Counted from the stretch's first letter, positions 17,031-26,067 are shown. The stretch is 48,658 bases of DNA from Streptomyces phaeoluteigriseus (GCF_001896135.2 NZ_MPOH02000016.1:14667-63324); one strand, 5' to 3'. A program made the numbers and translations. Notes: a model not told the origin generated them from the sequence alone.

Positions 17031-18002
17031 GTGAAAGTCGCAGTTCTCGGCGCCGGTGCGATCGGCGCCTATGTCGGTGCCGCGCTCCACCGCGCCGGCG
17101 CCGATGTGCACCTCGTCGCCCGTGGACCGCACCTGGCGGCCATGAGGCGGGACGGGGTGCGGGTGCTCAGTGCGCGCGGTGACTTCACCGCCCGCGCGCA
17201 TGCCACCGACGACCCGGCCGAGATCGGCCCGGTCGACTACGTCTTCCTCGGCCTGAAGGCCCACTCGTACGCGGCGTGCGGGCCGCTGATCGAGCCACTG
17301 CTGCACGACACCACGGCGGTCGTCGCCGCCCAGAACGGCATCCCCTGGTGGTACTTCCACCGGCACGGCGGCCCCCACGACGGTCACCGTCTGGAGAGCG
17401 TGGACCCCGGCGGCACGGTCAGCGCGGTGCTCGCGCCCGGACGGGCCGTCGGCTGTGTGGTGTACGCCGCCACCGAACTGGAAGGGCCGGGCGTCGTGCG
17501 GCACTTGGAAGGCACCCGGTTCTCGATCGGCGAACCCGACCGCAGCGTGTCCGCGCGCTGCACCGCCTTCGGCGAGGCCATGCGGGCGGGCGGGCTGAAG
17601 TGCCCGGTCGAACCCGAGCTGCGCAACGACATCTGGCTCAAGCTGCTCGGCAACATCTCCTTCAACCCGATCAGCGCGCTGGCCCGCGCCACCATGCGGC
17701 AGATGTGCCTGCACGGCGGCACCCGCCAGGTCATCGAGACGATGATGCGCGAGACACTCGCCGTCGCCGAGGCCCTCGGCTGCGAGGTGGGCGTCTCCAT
17801 CGAGCGCCGCCTCGCGGGCGCCGAGCGGGTCGGCGACCACCGCACCTCCACGCTCCAGGACCTGGAGCGCGGCAAGCCGCTGGAACTCGACGTCCTCCTC
17901 GCGGCGGTCGTCGAACTGGCGGAGATCACCGGCGTCGAGGTGCCCACCCTGCGCACCGTGCACGCCATCTCGGACCTGCTCGCGCTGAGGAGCGCCGCAT
18001 GA
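17031..18002 (+). CDS. Ketopantoate reductase-family (PanE/ApbA-like) oxidoreductase
   Basis: A 323-residue NADPH enzyme starting at GTG 17031 with GGAG upstream. The Rossmann motif is VAVLGAGAIGAYVGAAL. The helical C-terminal domain has the family motif KLLGNISFNPISALARAT, carrying the conserved Lys and Asn of the active site, and a Glu/Ser region near LEVGVSIE. Its stop overlaps the ATG of the formate dehydrogenase catalytic gene (ATGA), so it is translationally coupled to it. PanE itself makes pantoate, but many paralogues reduce other 2-oxo acids. The link with formate oxidation suggests use of another 2-oxo acid or aldehyde; this is inference. Confidence 0.87.
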   Translation: MKVAVLGAGAIGAYVGAALHRAGADVHLVARGPHLAAMRRDGVRVLSARGDFTARAHATDDPAEIGPVDYVFLGLKAHSYAACGPLIEPLLHDTTAVVAAQNGIPWWYFHRHGGPHDGHRLESVDPGGTVSAVLAPGRAVGCVVYAATELEGPGVVRHLEGTRFSIGEPDRSVSARCTAFGEAMRAGGLKCPVEPELRNDIWLKLLGNISFNPISALARATMRQMCLHGGTRQVIETMMRETLAVAEALGCEVGVSIERRLAGAERVGDHRTSTLQDLERGKPLELDVLLAAVVELAEITGVEVPTLRTVHAISDLLALRSAA

Positions 18003-19947
18003 GGAAACGCGACCGGACCCCGAAGACCTACGCACGGCTCACCCACCCGCTCGTCCGCGACTCCCTCGACGAACCCTTCCGGCAGGCGAGTTGGGACGAG
18101 GCGCTGGACCGGACGGCCCGGGGCCTGGCGGACGCGCGCGGCGCGTTCGGCATGTTCTCCTGCGCCCGCGCCACCAACGAGATGAACTACGTGGCGCAGA
18201 AGTTCGCCCGGGTCGTCATGGGCACCAACAACGTCGACTCCTGCAACCGCACCTGTCACGCCCCGAGCGTGGCCGGCCTGTCGGCGGCCTTCGGTTCCGG
18301 CGGCGGGACGTCGTCGTACGAGGAGATCGAGCACGCGGACGTCATCGTGATGTGGGGTTCCAACGCCCGGTTCGCGCATCCGATCTTCTTCCAGCACGTG
18401 CTGAAGGGGATTCACAACGGCGGTCGACTGTACGCGGTCGACCCGCGACGGACGTCGACCGCCGAATGGGCGGAGAGCTGGCTCGGTCTCGACGTCGGCA
18501 CGGACATTCCCATGGCCCACGCAGTCGGCCGCGAGATCATCCACGCCGGGCTCGCGAACCACACCTTCATCGAGCGGGCGACCAGCGGCTTCGAGGAGTA
18601 CCGGGCGCTGGTCGAGCCGTGGACGCTGTCCCTGACGGAGAAGGTGACCGGCGTACCGGCCGCCGCGATCCGGGACCTGGCCCACGCCTACGCCCGCGCC
18701 GAGCGCGCGCAGCTCTGCTGGACCCTCGGCATCACCGAGCACCACAACGGCACCGACAACGTGCGCGCGCTGATCAACCTCTCCCTGCTCACCGGCCACG
18801 TCGGCCGGTACGGCTCCGGGCTCCAGCCCCTGCGCGGGCAGAACAACGTGCAGGGCGGTGGCGACATGGGCGCCATACCCAACCGGCTGCCCGGCTTCCA
18901 GGACATCCTCGACCCGGACACCCGGCTGAAGTTCGAGGCGGCCTGGGACACCGTCATCCAGCCGCACTACGGGATGAACCTGACGGAGATGTTCGAGGCG
19001 ATGGAGGAGGGCGGGCTGAAGGCCGTCTACTGCATCGGCGAGAACCCGGCGCAGTCGGAGGCCGACAGCGAGCAGGCGGTGCGGCGGCTGACCTCGCTGG
19101 ACTTCCTCGTCGTGCAGGACATCTTCCTCACGAAGACGGCCGAGCTGGCGCACGTCGTGCTGCCCGCGACGGCCGGCTGGGCGGAGACCGAGGGCACCAC
19201 CACCAACAGTGAACGCCGGGTTCAGCGCGTGCGGCGTGCCGTGACGCCGCCCGGCGAGGCCCGCGAGGACATCGACATCCTCTGCGATCTGGCGTCCCGA
19301 CTCGGCCACGACTGGAAGTACGCCGACGCCGAGTCGGTGTGGAACGAGCTGCGTTCGGTGTCGCCGGACCACTACGGGATGACGTACGAGCGGCTGGCGG
19401 AGCACCAGGGCATCCAGTGGCCCTGTCCGAGCACCGAGCGGGTCGAGTCCACCTATCTGCACGGGCGGTTGTGGGAGAAGGAGCCGGAACTGCGCGGTCC
19501 CCGGGCGCCTTCGGGATCGTGCGGCACGATCCGCCGGTCGACCTCACGGACGAGGAGTACCCGATCCGGCTGACCACCGGCAGGCGCCTCGACTCCTACA
19601 ACACCGGTGTGCAGAGCGGAAGTTACGCCTCCCCGCTGCGGCGCGGAGAGTTCGTGGAGCTGTGTCCGGAGGACGCCGAGCACCTCGGGGTCGTGGTCGG
19701 GGAGGAGGTGCGGGTGTCGTCCCGGCGCGGGTCGGTGACGGCGCCGGTGTGGGTCGACACCGCGCTGCGGCCCGGACTGGCGTTCATGACGATGCACTTT
19801 CCCGACGAGGTGGACACCAACCAGCTGACGATCGAGGCGAACTGCCCGATCGCGGGGACGGCGGAGTTCAAGGCCTCGGCGATCCGGATCGAGAAGCTCC
19901 CGGCGCCGGCCTCCGTCCCGGCCTACGTCCCGACCCACGTGAGGTGA
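17999..19947 (+). CDS. Formate dehydrogenase alpha subunit, catalytic molybdopterin half (split subunit; frame broken by one missing base)
   Basis: About 649 residues once one base is restored near 19500. ELRGP in the first frame should continue as GAFGIVRHDPPVDL in the next; a run of CCCC probably should be CCCCC. The protein holds the molybdopterin oxidoreductase domain and a C-terminal molydopterin-dinucleotide-binding domain (EYPIRLTTGRRLDSYN onward). The motif NNVDSCNRTCHAPS places Cys86 as molybdenum ligand, replacing the selenocysteine of FdhF, followed by catalytic His87. It lacks the N-terminal [4Fe-4S] domain that normally precedes this fold; that domain is encoded at 21772-22632. 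ATG at 17999 overlaps the upstream stop. It should oxidise formate to CO2 only in complex with the other subunits. Confidence 0.87.
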
Positions 19948-19951
19948 CGGT

Positions 19952-21775
19952 GTGGACCTGCACTTCGGCGACAGCAAACCGACCGACGAGGAACGAGCGG
20001 CCGTGGACGCCCTGCTGGGCCCTCCGCAGTCCTCCTGGGAGGGTGCCGACCGCAGCGACGCCGACCTCAGGTGGGCGCGCGGCGGACGCGCGGCGCGGGA
20101 CCGGCGCGACCTGCTGCTGCCGGGGCTGCACGCGATCAACGACCGGGTCGGCTGGATCAGCGAGGGCGCCCTCGACTACCTGTGCCGCCGGCTGACCGTG
20201 CCGCCGGCGGAGGCGTACGGGGTCGCCACCTTCTACGCGATGTTCTCCGTCCGGCCCCGCCCGGCGACCGTCCTGCACGTCTGCACGGACCTGGCGTGCA
20301 CGGCCGCCGGCGCGCAGGACCTGTGCGCCGGGATCGAGGCGGGGCTGGGCCCCGGCAGCGGCGTCCACGTCGAGCGCGGCCCCTGCCTCGGCCTGTGCGA
20401 ACGCGCCCCGGCCGCGTTGGCGATCAGGGCGGGCGACCCGGTGCGTACGGCGGTGGCGGCGCCGGCGACCGTGCGCGAGGCCGTGCTGGCCGCGAGCGCG
20501 CCGGACTCGGCGCCGGAGGAACCGCCCGCGGAGACGGCGGTCCCGCAGGCGGGACAGGACGGGCTGGTCCTGCTGCGCCGCGTGGGTGCGGTGGACCCGT
20601 CCTCGCTCGACGACTACCGGGCGCACGGCGGTTACACGGCTCTGCGCGAGGCCTTCGCCCTCGGCCCGGCCGGTGTCATCCGGGAGGTCACCGACTCCGG
20701 GCTGGTCGGACGCGGTGGTGCCGCCTTCCCCACCGGCCGCAAGTGGCAGGCGACGGCGTCCCAGCCCGACCGTCCGCACTATGTGGTGTGCAACGCCGAC
20801 GAGTCGGAACCGGGCACGTTCAAGGACCGGGTGCTGATGGAGGGCGATCCGTACGCGCTCGTGGAGGCGATGACGATCGCGGCGTACGCGGTCGGCGCGC
20901 ACCGGGGCTATCTGTATCTGCGCGGCGAGTATCCGCGGGCGATATCCCGTATGCAGCATGCCGTCGACCAGGCGCGTGCCCGTGGGCTGCTCGGCGACGA
21001 CATCCTCGGTCAGGGCCACTCCTTCGACATCGAGATCCGGCGCGGCGCGGGCGCCTACGTCTGCGGTGAGGAGACCGCCCTGTTCAACTCGATCGAGGGC
21101 TACCGGGGTGAGCCGCGCTCGAAGCCGCCGTTCCCGGTGGAGAAGGGCCTGTTCGGCAGGCCGACGGTCGAGAACAACGTGGAGACCCTGGTCAACGTCC
21201 TGCCGATCCTGACCATGGGGGCCGCGGCGTACGCGGCGATCGGCACCGCGAGGTCCACCGGCCCCAAGTTGTTCTGCGTGTCGGGCGCGGTCGAGCGGCC
21301 CGGTGTCCACGAGCTGCCGTTCGGCGCCACGCTGGGCGAACTGCTGGAGTCGGCGGGCGTCCGGGACCGGTTGCGCGCGGTTCTGCTCGGCGGGGCGGCC
21401 GGCGGCTTCGTACGCCCCGACGAACTGGACCTCCCGCTCACGTTCGAGGGCACCCGCGAGGCAGGCACCTCCCTCGGTTCCGGGGTCGTGATGGCCTTCG
21501 ACGACACCGTTCCGCTTCCCCGGCTCCTCCTGCGGATCGCCGAGTTCTTCCGCGACGAGTCCTGCGGGCAGTGCGTGCCGTGCAGGGTCGGGACGGTCCG
21601 CCAGGAGGAGGCGCTGCACCGGATCGTGGAGCGCACGGGGGCGGCGGCCGCCGAGGACGTCGCCCTGCTCAGAGAGGTCGGCCGCGCGATGCGGGACGCC
21701 TCGATCTGCGGTCTCGGGCAGACCGCGTGGAACGCCGTGGAGTCAGCGATCGACCGTCTGGGGGCGTACGAATGA
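19952..21775 (+). CDS. Formate dehydrogenase beta subunit, NuoE-NuoF fusion (NAD and FMN binding)
   Basis: A 607-residue protein starting at GTG 19952, four bases after the alpha stop, with GAGGTGA as ribosome site. Residues about 1-165 form a NuoE-like thioredoxin-fold domain whose cysteines (CTDLAC and CLGLC) bind a [2Fe-2S] cluster. A linker of about 25 residues follows. Residues about 190-600 form a NuoF-like domain with the NADH/FMN motif GRGGAAFPTGRKW, the GEETALFNSIEG segment, and a [4Fe-4S] site from CGQCVPC plus the later SICGLG Cys. It passes electrons from the alpha iron-sulfur chain to NAD+. The stop overlaps the next ATG by four bases. Confidence 0.9.
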   Translation: MDLHFGDSKPTDEERAAVDALLGPPQSSWEGADRSDADLRWARGGRAARDRRDLLLPGLHAINDRVGWISEGALDYLCRRLTVPPAEAYGVATFYAMFSVRPRPATVLHVCTDLACTAAGAQDLCAGIEAGLGPGSGVHVERGPCLGLCERAPAALAIRAGDPVRTAVAAPATVREAVLAASAPDSAPEEPPAETAVPQAGQDGLVLLRRVGAVDPSSLDDYRAHGGYTALREAFALGPAGVIREVTDSGLVGRGGAAFPTGRKWQATASQPDRPHYVVCNADESEPGTFKDRVLMEGDPYALVEAMTIAAYAVGAHRGYLYLRGEYPRAISRMQHAVDQARARGLLGDDILGQGHSFDIEIRRGAGAYVCGEETALFNSIEGYRGEPRSKPPFPVEKGLFGRPTVENNVETLVNVLPILTMGAAAYAAIGTARSTGPKLFCVSGAVERPGVHELPFGATLGELLESAGVRDRLRAVLLGGAAGGFVRPDELDLPLTFEGTREAGTSLGSGVVMAFDDTVPLPRLLLRIAEFFRDESCGQCVPCRVGTVRQEEALHRIVERTGAAAAEDVALLREVGRAMRDASICGLGQTAWNAVESAIDRLGAYE

Positions 21776-22632
21776 CCGTGACACCGCTGGGGATCCCCCG
21801 CCGCCTGCTGGAGTTCACCATCGACGGGGAACCGGTGCGCGCCCCGGAGGGCTCGACGATCCTGGACGCCTGCCGCGCGGCAGGGAAGGACGTGCCGACC
21901 CTGTGCCAGGGCGACACGCTCGCCCCGAAGAACGCCTGCCGCCTCTGCGTCGTGGAGGTCGAGGGCTCGCGCACCCTCGTCCCGGCCTGCTCCCGCCGGG
22001 CGGAGCCCGGCATGGAGGTCCGCACCGACACCGAACGCGCCCGGCACAGCCGCAAGCTGGTCCTCGAACTCCTCGCGTCCTCGGTCGATCTGTCCACGAC
22101 ACCGATGGCAGCGGAGTGGATCAAGGAGTACGAGGCGAAACCGGACCGCTTCGGCCCCGACGCGGCCCGCGTGAACGAGGAACCCCGGGTCGACAACGAT
22201 CTCTACGTCCGCGACTACGACAAGTGCATCCTCTGCTACAAGTGCGTCGACGCCTGCGGTGAGCAGTGGCAGAACAGCTTCGCGATCTCCGTCGCGGGCC
22301 GTGGCTTCGACGCCCGGATCGCCGTCGAGCACGACGCGCCGCTGACCGACTCGGCGTGCGTGTACTGCGGGAACTGCATCGAGGTGTGTCCGACGGGCGC
22401 GCTGTCGTTCAGGTCGGAGTTCGACCGGCGGGCGGCGGGCACCTGGGACGAGTCGGCCCAGACCCGGACGACGACCGTGTGCGCGTACTGCGGTGTGGGC
22501 TGCAACCTGACGCTGCACGTGCAGGACAATGAGATCGTCAAGGTCACCTCGCCGCACGACAACCCGGTGACCCACGGCAACCTCTGCATCAAGGGCCGTT
22601 TCGGCTACCAGCACGTACAGAACCGGGGCTGA
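21772..22632 (+). CDS. Formate dehydrogenase alpha subunit, N-terminal iron-sulfur half as a separate protein
   Basis: A 286-residue electron-transfer protein. A [2Fe-2S] ferredoxin domain has Cys45, 56, 59 and 73 (C-x10-C-x2-C-x13-C as in NuoG). Two [4Fe-4S] sites follow, CILCYKCVDAC and CVYCGNCIEVCP. The C-terminus is a complete molybdopterin-enzyme [4Fe-4S] domain, CAYCGVGCNL to GNLCIKGRFG. The chain ends exactly where the catalytic part of FdhA normally begins. The His-Cys [4Fe-4S] motif (HPxDCPxC type) that usually follows the [2Fe-2S] domain is missing; that stretch reads LLASSVDLSTTPM. ATG at 21772 overlaps the beta stop. It must dock with the 17999 product to rebuild a whole alpha subunit. 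Confidence 0.88.
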   Translation: MTVTPLGIPRRLLEFTIDGEPVRAPEGSTILDACRAAGKDVPTLCQGDTLAPKNACRLCVVEVEGSRTLVPACSRRAEPGMEVRTDTERARHSRKLVLELLASSVDLSTTPMAAEWIKEYEAKPDRFGPDAARVNEEPRVDNDLYVRDYDKCILCYKCVDACGEQWQNSFAISVAGRGFDARIAVEHDAPLTDSACVYCGNCIEVCPTGALSFRSEFDRRAAGTWDESAQTRTTTVCAYCGVGCNLTLHVQDNEIVKVTSPHDNPVTHGNLCIKGRFGYQHVQNRG

Positions 22633-22636
22633 CGAC

Positions 22637-23485
22637 ATGGGACGAGTCACCGAACGACGCAAGGTGCTCCGCATCCGCGACTCAGTGGTGTCCAGCCGTC
22701 CGGACACGCTGGTCGCGGAGGAGCCGCTGGAGATACGGCTGAACGGCAAGCCCCTCGCCATCACCATGCGCACACCCGGTGACGACTTCGCGCTCGCCGC
22801 CGGATTCCTGGTCAGCGAGGGGGTACTGGCCGAGGGATCCGATCTGCAGAACATCGTCTACTGCGCCGGGGCGACCGTGGACGGGTCGAACACCTACAAC
22901 GTCGTCGACGTGCGCACGGCACCCGGTGTCACCATCCCCGACATCACCCTCGAGCGGAACGTCTACACGACCTCCTCCTGCGGGCTGTGCGGCAAGGCCA
23001 GCCTGGACGCGGTCCGTACGACGACCCGGTGGCCCATCGCCGACACTCCCCCGCTCCGCGTCGCACCCGAACTCCTCGCCGTCCTCCCCGACCGGCTGCG
23101 CGAGTCCCAGCGCGTCTTCGACCGAACCGGCGGTCTGCACGCGGCGGCCCTGTTCTCCGAGGACGGCGAACTGCTGGACGTCCGCGAGGACGTCGGCCGG
23201 CACAACGCGGTCGACAAACTGGTCGGCCGTGCCCTGCGGGACAGCGGCCTGCCGCTGTCCCGGGCCATCCTTCTCGTGTCGGGCCGGGCCTCGTTCGAGC
23301 TGGCGCAGAAGGCCGTGATGGCGGGCATCCCGATGCTCGCGGCGGTGTCGGCGCCGTCCTCGCTCGCGGTGGACCTGGCGGCGGAGACGGGACTGACGCT
23401 GGTGGGCTTCCTGCGGGGCAGTTCCATGAACGTGTACGCGGGCGAGGACCGCATCGCCCTGCGGACCGCGGCCGCGCGGGGCTGA
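22637..23485 (+). CDS. fdhD: Formate dehydrogenase accessory sulfurtransferase FdhD
   Basis: A 282-residue FdhD family protein, four bases after the preceding stop. The family hallmarks are the Cys-x2-Cys loop in TTSSCGLCGKASLDAVR, the opening TLVAEEPLEIRLNGKP, and EDVGRHNAVDKLVGRAL with SGRASFELAQKAVMAGIPML. FdhD carries sulfur from a cysteine desulfurase to the molybdenum cofactor of formate dehydrogenase, a step needed for activity. Its place in the operon supports calling the enzyme a true formate dehydrogenase and not another molybdopterin oxidoreductase. Confidence 0.95.
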   Translation: MGRVTERRKVLRIRDSVVSSRPDTLVAEEPLEIRLNGKPLAITMRTPGDDFALAAGFLVSEGVLAEGSDLQNIVYCAGATVDGSNTYNVVDVRTAPGVTIPDITLERNVYTTSSCGLCGKASLDAVRTTTRWPIADTPPLRVAPELLAVLPDRLRESQRVFDRTGGLHAAALFSEDGELLDVREDVGRHNAVDKLVGRALRDSGLPLSRAILLVSGRASFELAQKAVMAGIPMLAAVSAPSSLAVDLAAETGLTLVGFLRGSSMNVYAGEDRIALRTAAARG

Positions 23486-23521
23486 CGCGGCTGCCCGCGG
23501 CACGGCGGCGGGGCTCCGACC

Positions 23522-23557
23522 GGCGGGGAGCGCCCCCTGCGTCGTAGGGGCCCCGCC
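23522..23557. terminator. Stem-loop between convergent fdhD and BASS transporter genes
   Basis: GGCGGGG (23522-23528) with a following CCCC run pairs with GGGG and CCCCGCC (23547-23557), with a small bulge and a loop around ctgcgtcgta. It lies between two converging genes and could serve both. Just after it the word cagaccctcgcgccgccg occurs twice (23559 and 23588). Confidence 0.55.
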
Positions 23558-23607
23558 TCAGACCCTCGCGCCGCCGTCCCAGACCCCCAGACCCTCGCGC
23601 CGCCGCC

Positions 23608-24624
23608 TCAGGCCCTCGCCGCCGCCGTCTCCGTCTCCGCCCCGGCGTCCGCCTCCGCCTCCGGGTCGTGCGACCGGCGCTTGGCGATGACCGCGCACAC
23701 CATGAGCTGCATCTGGTGGAAGAGCATCAGGGGCAGTACGGCGAGGGAGGCGTGCGCGCCGAACAGGACGCTCGCCATGGGCAGTCCCGAGGCCAGGGAC
23801 TTCTTGGAGCCGGCGAACTGGATCGCGATCCGGTCCGCCCGGTCGAACCGCAGCGCCTTGGCGCCGTACCAGGTCAGCGCGAGCATCACCGCGAGCAGGA
23901 CGGCCTCGACGGCCAGCAGACCGGCGAGCCGGGCGGGGCTGACCTGGTGCCAGATGCCCTGGACCATGCCCTCGCCGAACGCGGTGTAGACGACGAGGAG
24001 GATCGAGCCGCGGTCGACGTAGCCGAGGACCTTCCTGTGCCGGGTGACGAATCCGCCGATCCAGCGGCGCAGCAGTTGGCCCGCCAGGAACGGCACGAGC
24101 AGTTGCAGCACGATCTCGACGACGGAGTCCGCCGAGAAGCCGCCGCTGCTGCCGAGCAGGGCGGCCGCGAGCAGCGGTGTGACGACGATGCCGACCAGTG
24201 AGGAGAAGGAGCCGGCGCAGATCGCGGCGGGCACGTTGCCGCGGGCGATCGAGGTGAAGGCGATCGAGGACTGGATGGTCGACGGGACCAGGGTCAGGAA
24301 CAGCAGTCCCTGGTGGAGCGGGTCGGTGAGGATCACCGGGACGAGGCCGCGGGTGGCCATTCCCAACAGGGGGAAGATCACGAACGTACAGGCGAGGACG
24401 GTGGCGTGCAGGCGCCAGTGCCTGAGCCCGTCCACCGCCTCCCGGGTGGACAGGCGGGCGCCGTACAGGAAGAACAGGAAGGCGATCGCGGCCGTCGAGG
24501 CGCCGGAGGCCACGTCGGCGGCGGTACCGCGGGCCGGTAGGAGCGCCGCGAGACCGACCGTCCCGAGCAACAGCAGGATGTACGGGTCGATCGGCATCCA
24601 GCTCGGCCAGCGCAGGCGTTTCAC
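23608..24624 (-). CDS. BASS family (bile acid:sodium symporter-like) transporter
   Basis: A 338-residue membrane protein of the SBF-like/YfeH type with about ten hydrophobic helices. Recognisable segments are FLFFLYGARLSTREA, LVPSTIQSSIAFTSIARGN (unwound-helix motif for ion and substrate) and FAGSKKSLASGLPM in the second half. GTG at 24624 with GGAG upstream is the best start; the longer ORF adds a hydrophilic Arg-rich leader. The C-terminus is Glu/Ala-rich. It is divergent from a LysR gene across 167 bp, so that regulator probably controls it. Substrate unknown; relatives move organic anions. Confidence 0.88.
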   Translation of the reverse strand: MKRLRWPSWMPIDPYILLLLGTVGLAALLPARGTAADVASGASTAAIAFLFFLYGARLSTREAVDGLRHWRLHATVLACTFVIFPLLGMATRGLVPVILTDPLHQGLLFLTLVPSTIQSSIAFTSIARGNVPAAICAGSFSSLVGIVVTPLLAAALLGSSGGFSADSVVEIVLQLLVPFLAGQLLRRWIGGFVTRHRKVLGYVDRGSILLVVYTAFGEGMVQGIWHQVSPARLAGLLAVEAVLLAVMLALTWYGAKALRFDRADRIAIQFAGSKKSLASGLPMASVLFGAHASLAVLPLMLFHQMQLMVCAVIAKRRSHDPEAEADAGAETETAAARA

Positions 24625-24791
24625 GGTGCTCCACTTGCTCGTTCTCGCTCGTTGATCGTTCTTGCTCGTTCGTCCGTGTGCCGCGGGACCGCGGGGCCCC
24701 CGTCCATCGTCCTCCCAGGCCCCGTGATCGGGAATCCGGTATACCGCTCTCACTGTCATCGCGCGGCGTGATAGCCGGTACGGTGGCCGGT

Positions 24792-25696
24792 GTGTACGAG
24801 CCGTCCCAGCTGCGCACCTTCCTGGCGGTCGCCCAGACCCTGAGCTTCACGCAGGCCGCCCGGCGGCTCGGGCTGCGCCAGTCGACCGTCAGCCAGCACG
24901 TACGCCGGCTGGAGGACGCCACCGGGCGGACGCTGTTCACCCGCGACACGCACTCGGTCGAGCTGACGGAGGACGGCGAGGCGATGCTGGGCTTCGCGCG
25001 CCGCATCCTGGAGGTGCACGAGCAGGCGACAGCCTTCTTCACCGGTACCCGGCTGCGCGGCCGGCTGCGCTTCGGCGCCTCCGAGGACTTCGTGCTGACG
25101 CGGCTGCCGGAGATCCTGGAGGGCTTCCGGCACGACCACCCCGAGGTCGACCTGGAGCTGACCGTGGAGCTGTCCGGCACGCTGCACGAGCAGCTCGCGG
25201 CCGGGAAACTGGACCTGGTGCTGGCCAAGCGGCGCCCCGAGGACCCGCGCGGCGAGCTGGTCCGGCACGACGAGCTGGTGTGGATCGGCGCGGACCGGCT
25301 GCGGCTGCACGCCGACCGGCCGGTGCCGCTGATCGTCTTCCCGCCGCCGGGGATCACCCGCGCCCTCGCCCTGGAGGCGCTGGAGCGGCAGGGGCGGGCG
25401 TGGCGGATCGCGTGCACGAGCGGCAGCCTGAACGGGCTCATCGCGGCGGCCGCGCGGGCCTGGGCGTGATGGCGCACTCGCGCGGTCTGATCCCGCCGGG
25501 CCTGGTGCGCGTCCCGGAGCGGGCGGGCCTGCCCGAGCTGGGCCGGGTCGAGTTCGTCCTGGTGCACGGGCGGCGGCGTACGGCCGCCCAGGGGGCGGCG
25601 GACGCGCTCGCGGCGGCGATCCTGGCGGGCGGCGACCGGCTGCACCGGGGCGGGTCGCGCCCGGCGGGCACGGACCGCACGAGCGGTCCCGGCTGA
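24792..25696 (+). CDS. LysR family transcriptional regulator (frame broken by one missing base)
   Basis: The winged HTH is at about 3-62 (QLRTFLAVAQTLSFTQAARRLGLRQSTVSQHVRRLE), then a LysR substrate-binding domain. GTG at 24792 opens YEPSQLRTF. The first frame ends early at 25469 (ARAWA then stop), while the remaining domain continues in another frame as RAGLGVMAHSRGLIPPGLV to the stop at 25696. Adding one C in the run near 25449 gives a 301-residue protein of normal length. The fully conserved downstream frame argues for a sequencing error. It is divergent from the BASS transporter, its likely target. Confidence 0.85.
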
Positions 25697-25821
25697 CGCC
25701 CGGACCAGCGGCCCCGGCCTCGGCCCGCGACGAGGGGTGACGGTGTGACGGAATCGGCTGCTCCGGCGCTGGACCGGGGGAGGGCACCGACGCGCCACCG
25801 GCTTCTCGCGCGGGGGCCGGG

Positions 25822-25891
25822 CCCCGTAAGCGGGCCGGCACCGTAAACGGGTCGGCACCGTAAGCGGGCCGGGCCCCGTAAGCGGGTCGGG
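25822..25891. repeat. 17-18 bp tandem repeat, 4 units
   Basis: Units at 25822, 25839, 25856 and 25874, consensus CMCCGTAAGCGGGYCGG, separated by zero or one base. Located between the LysR stop and the acyl-CoA ligase gene. Function unknown. Confidence 0.85.
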
Positions 25892-25895
25892 CAGA

Positions 25896-25919
25896 TTCGG
25901 TGGAGATTACGGCACCGAA
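25896..25919. promoter_or_regulatory. Inverted repeat upstream of acyl-CoA ligase, possible operator
   Basis: TTCGGTG at 25896-25902 and CACCGAA at 25913-25919 form a perfect 7-bp dyad with a 10-base spacer, about one helical turn and a half between centres. It is about 150 bp upstream of the acyl-CoA ligase start and adjoins an AT-rich stretch. A TetR-type lipid regulator is a guess. Confidence 0.35.
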
Positions 25920-26067
25920 ACTTACTCCTCAGTCAGTTTTCTGTCCGACCCTTCCGCATGTGAGCCCATTTTCCCGCACTGACCAGCGCGGACAAGAGCG
26001 TCGCTCGCTTTCCGGACCCCTCCCGCCCCGCGCGGGGGTGGGGTAGCTTTCACGGCGCTGTGCGGCC

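Larger units (their letters stand above)
25697..26067. other. 371-bp intergenic region before the acyl-CoA ligase
   Basis: No gene seen. It contains a four-unit tandem repeat (25822-25891), then an AT-richer stretch with the dyad TTCGGTG/CACCGAA (25896-25919) and possible promoter sequence for the acyl-CoA ligase. Confidence 0.5.

Noticed and set aside
17276..17998. Long N-terminal extension of the formate dehydrogenase catalytic half
   Set aside because: It reads through the PanE-like gene in another frame as Arg-rich sequence and contains no [4Fe-4S] cysteines; ATG 17999 is coupled to the upstream stop.
15402..18035. 877-residue minus-strand open frame spanning the MFS carrier and the PanE-like gene
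   Set aside because: It is an antisense/out-of-frame shadow caused by very high GC. Both real genes on other frames have full family motifs, and this frame is Arg/Pro-rich nonsense.
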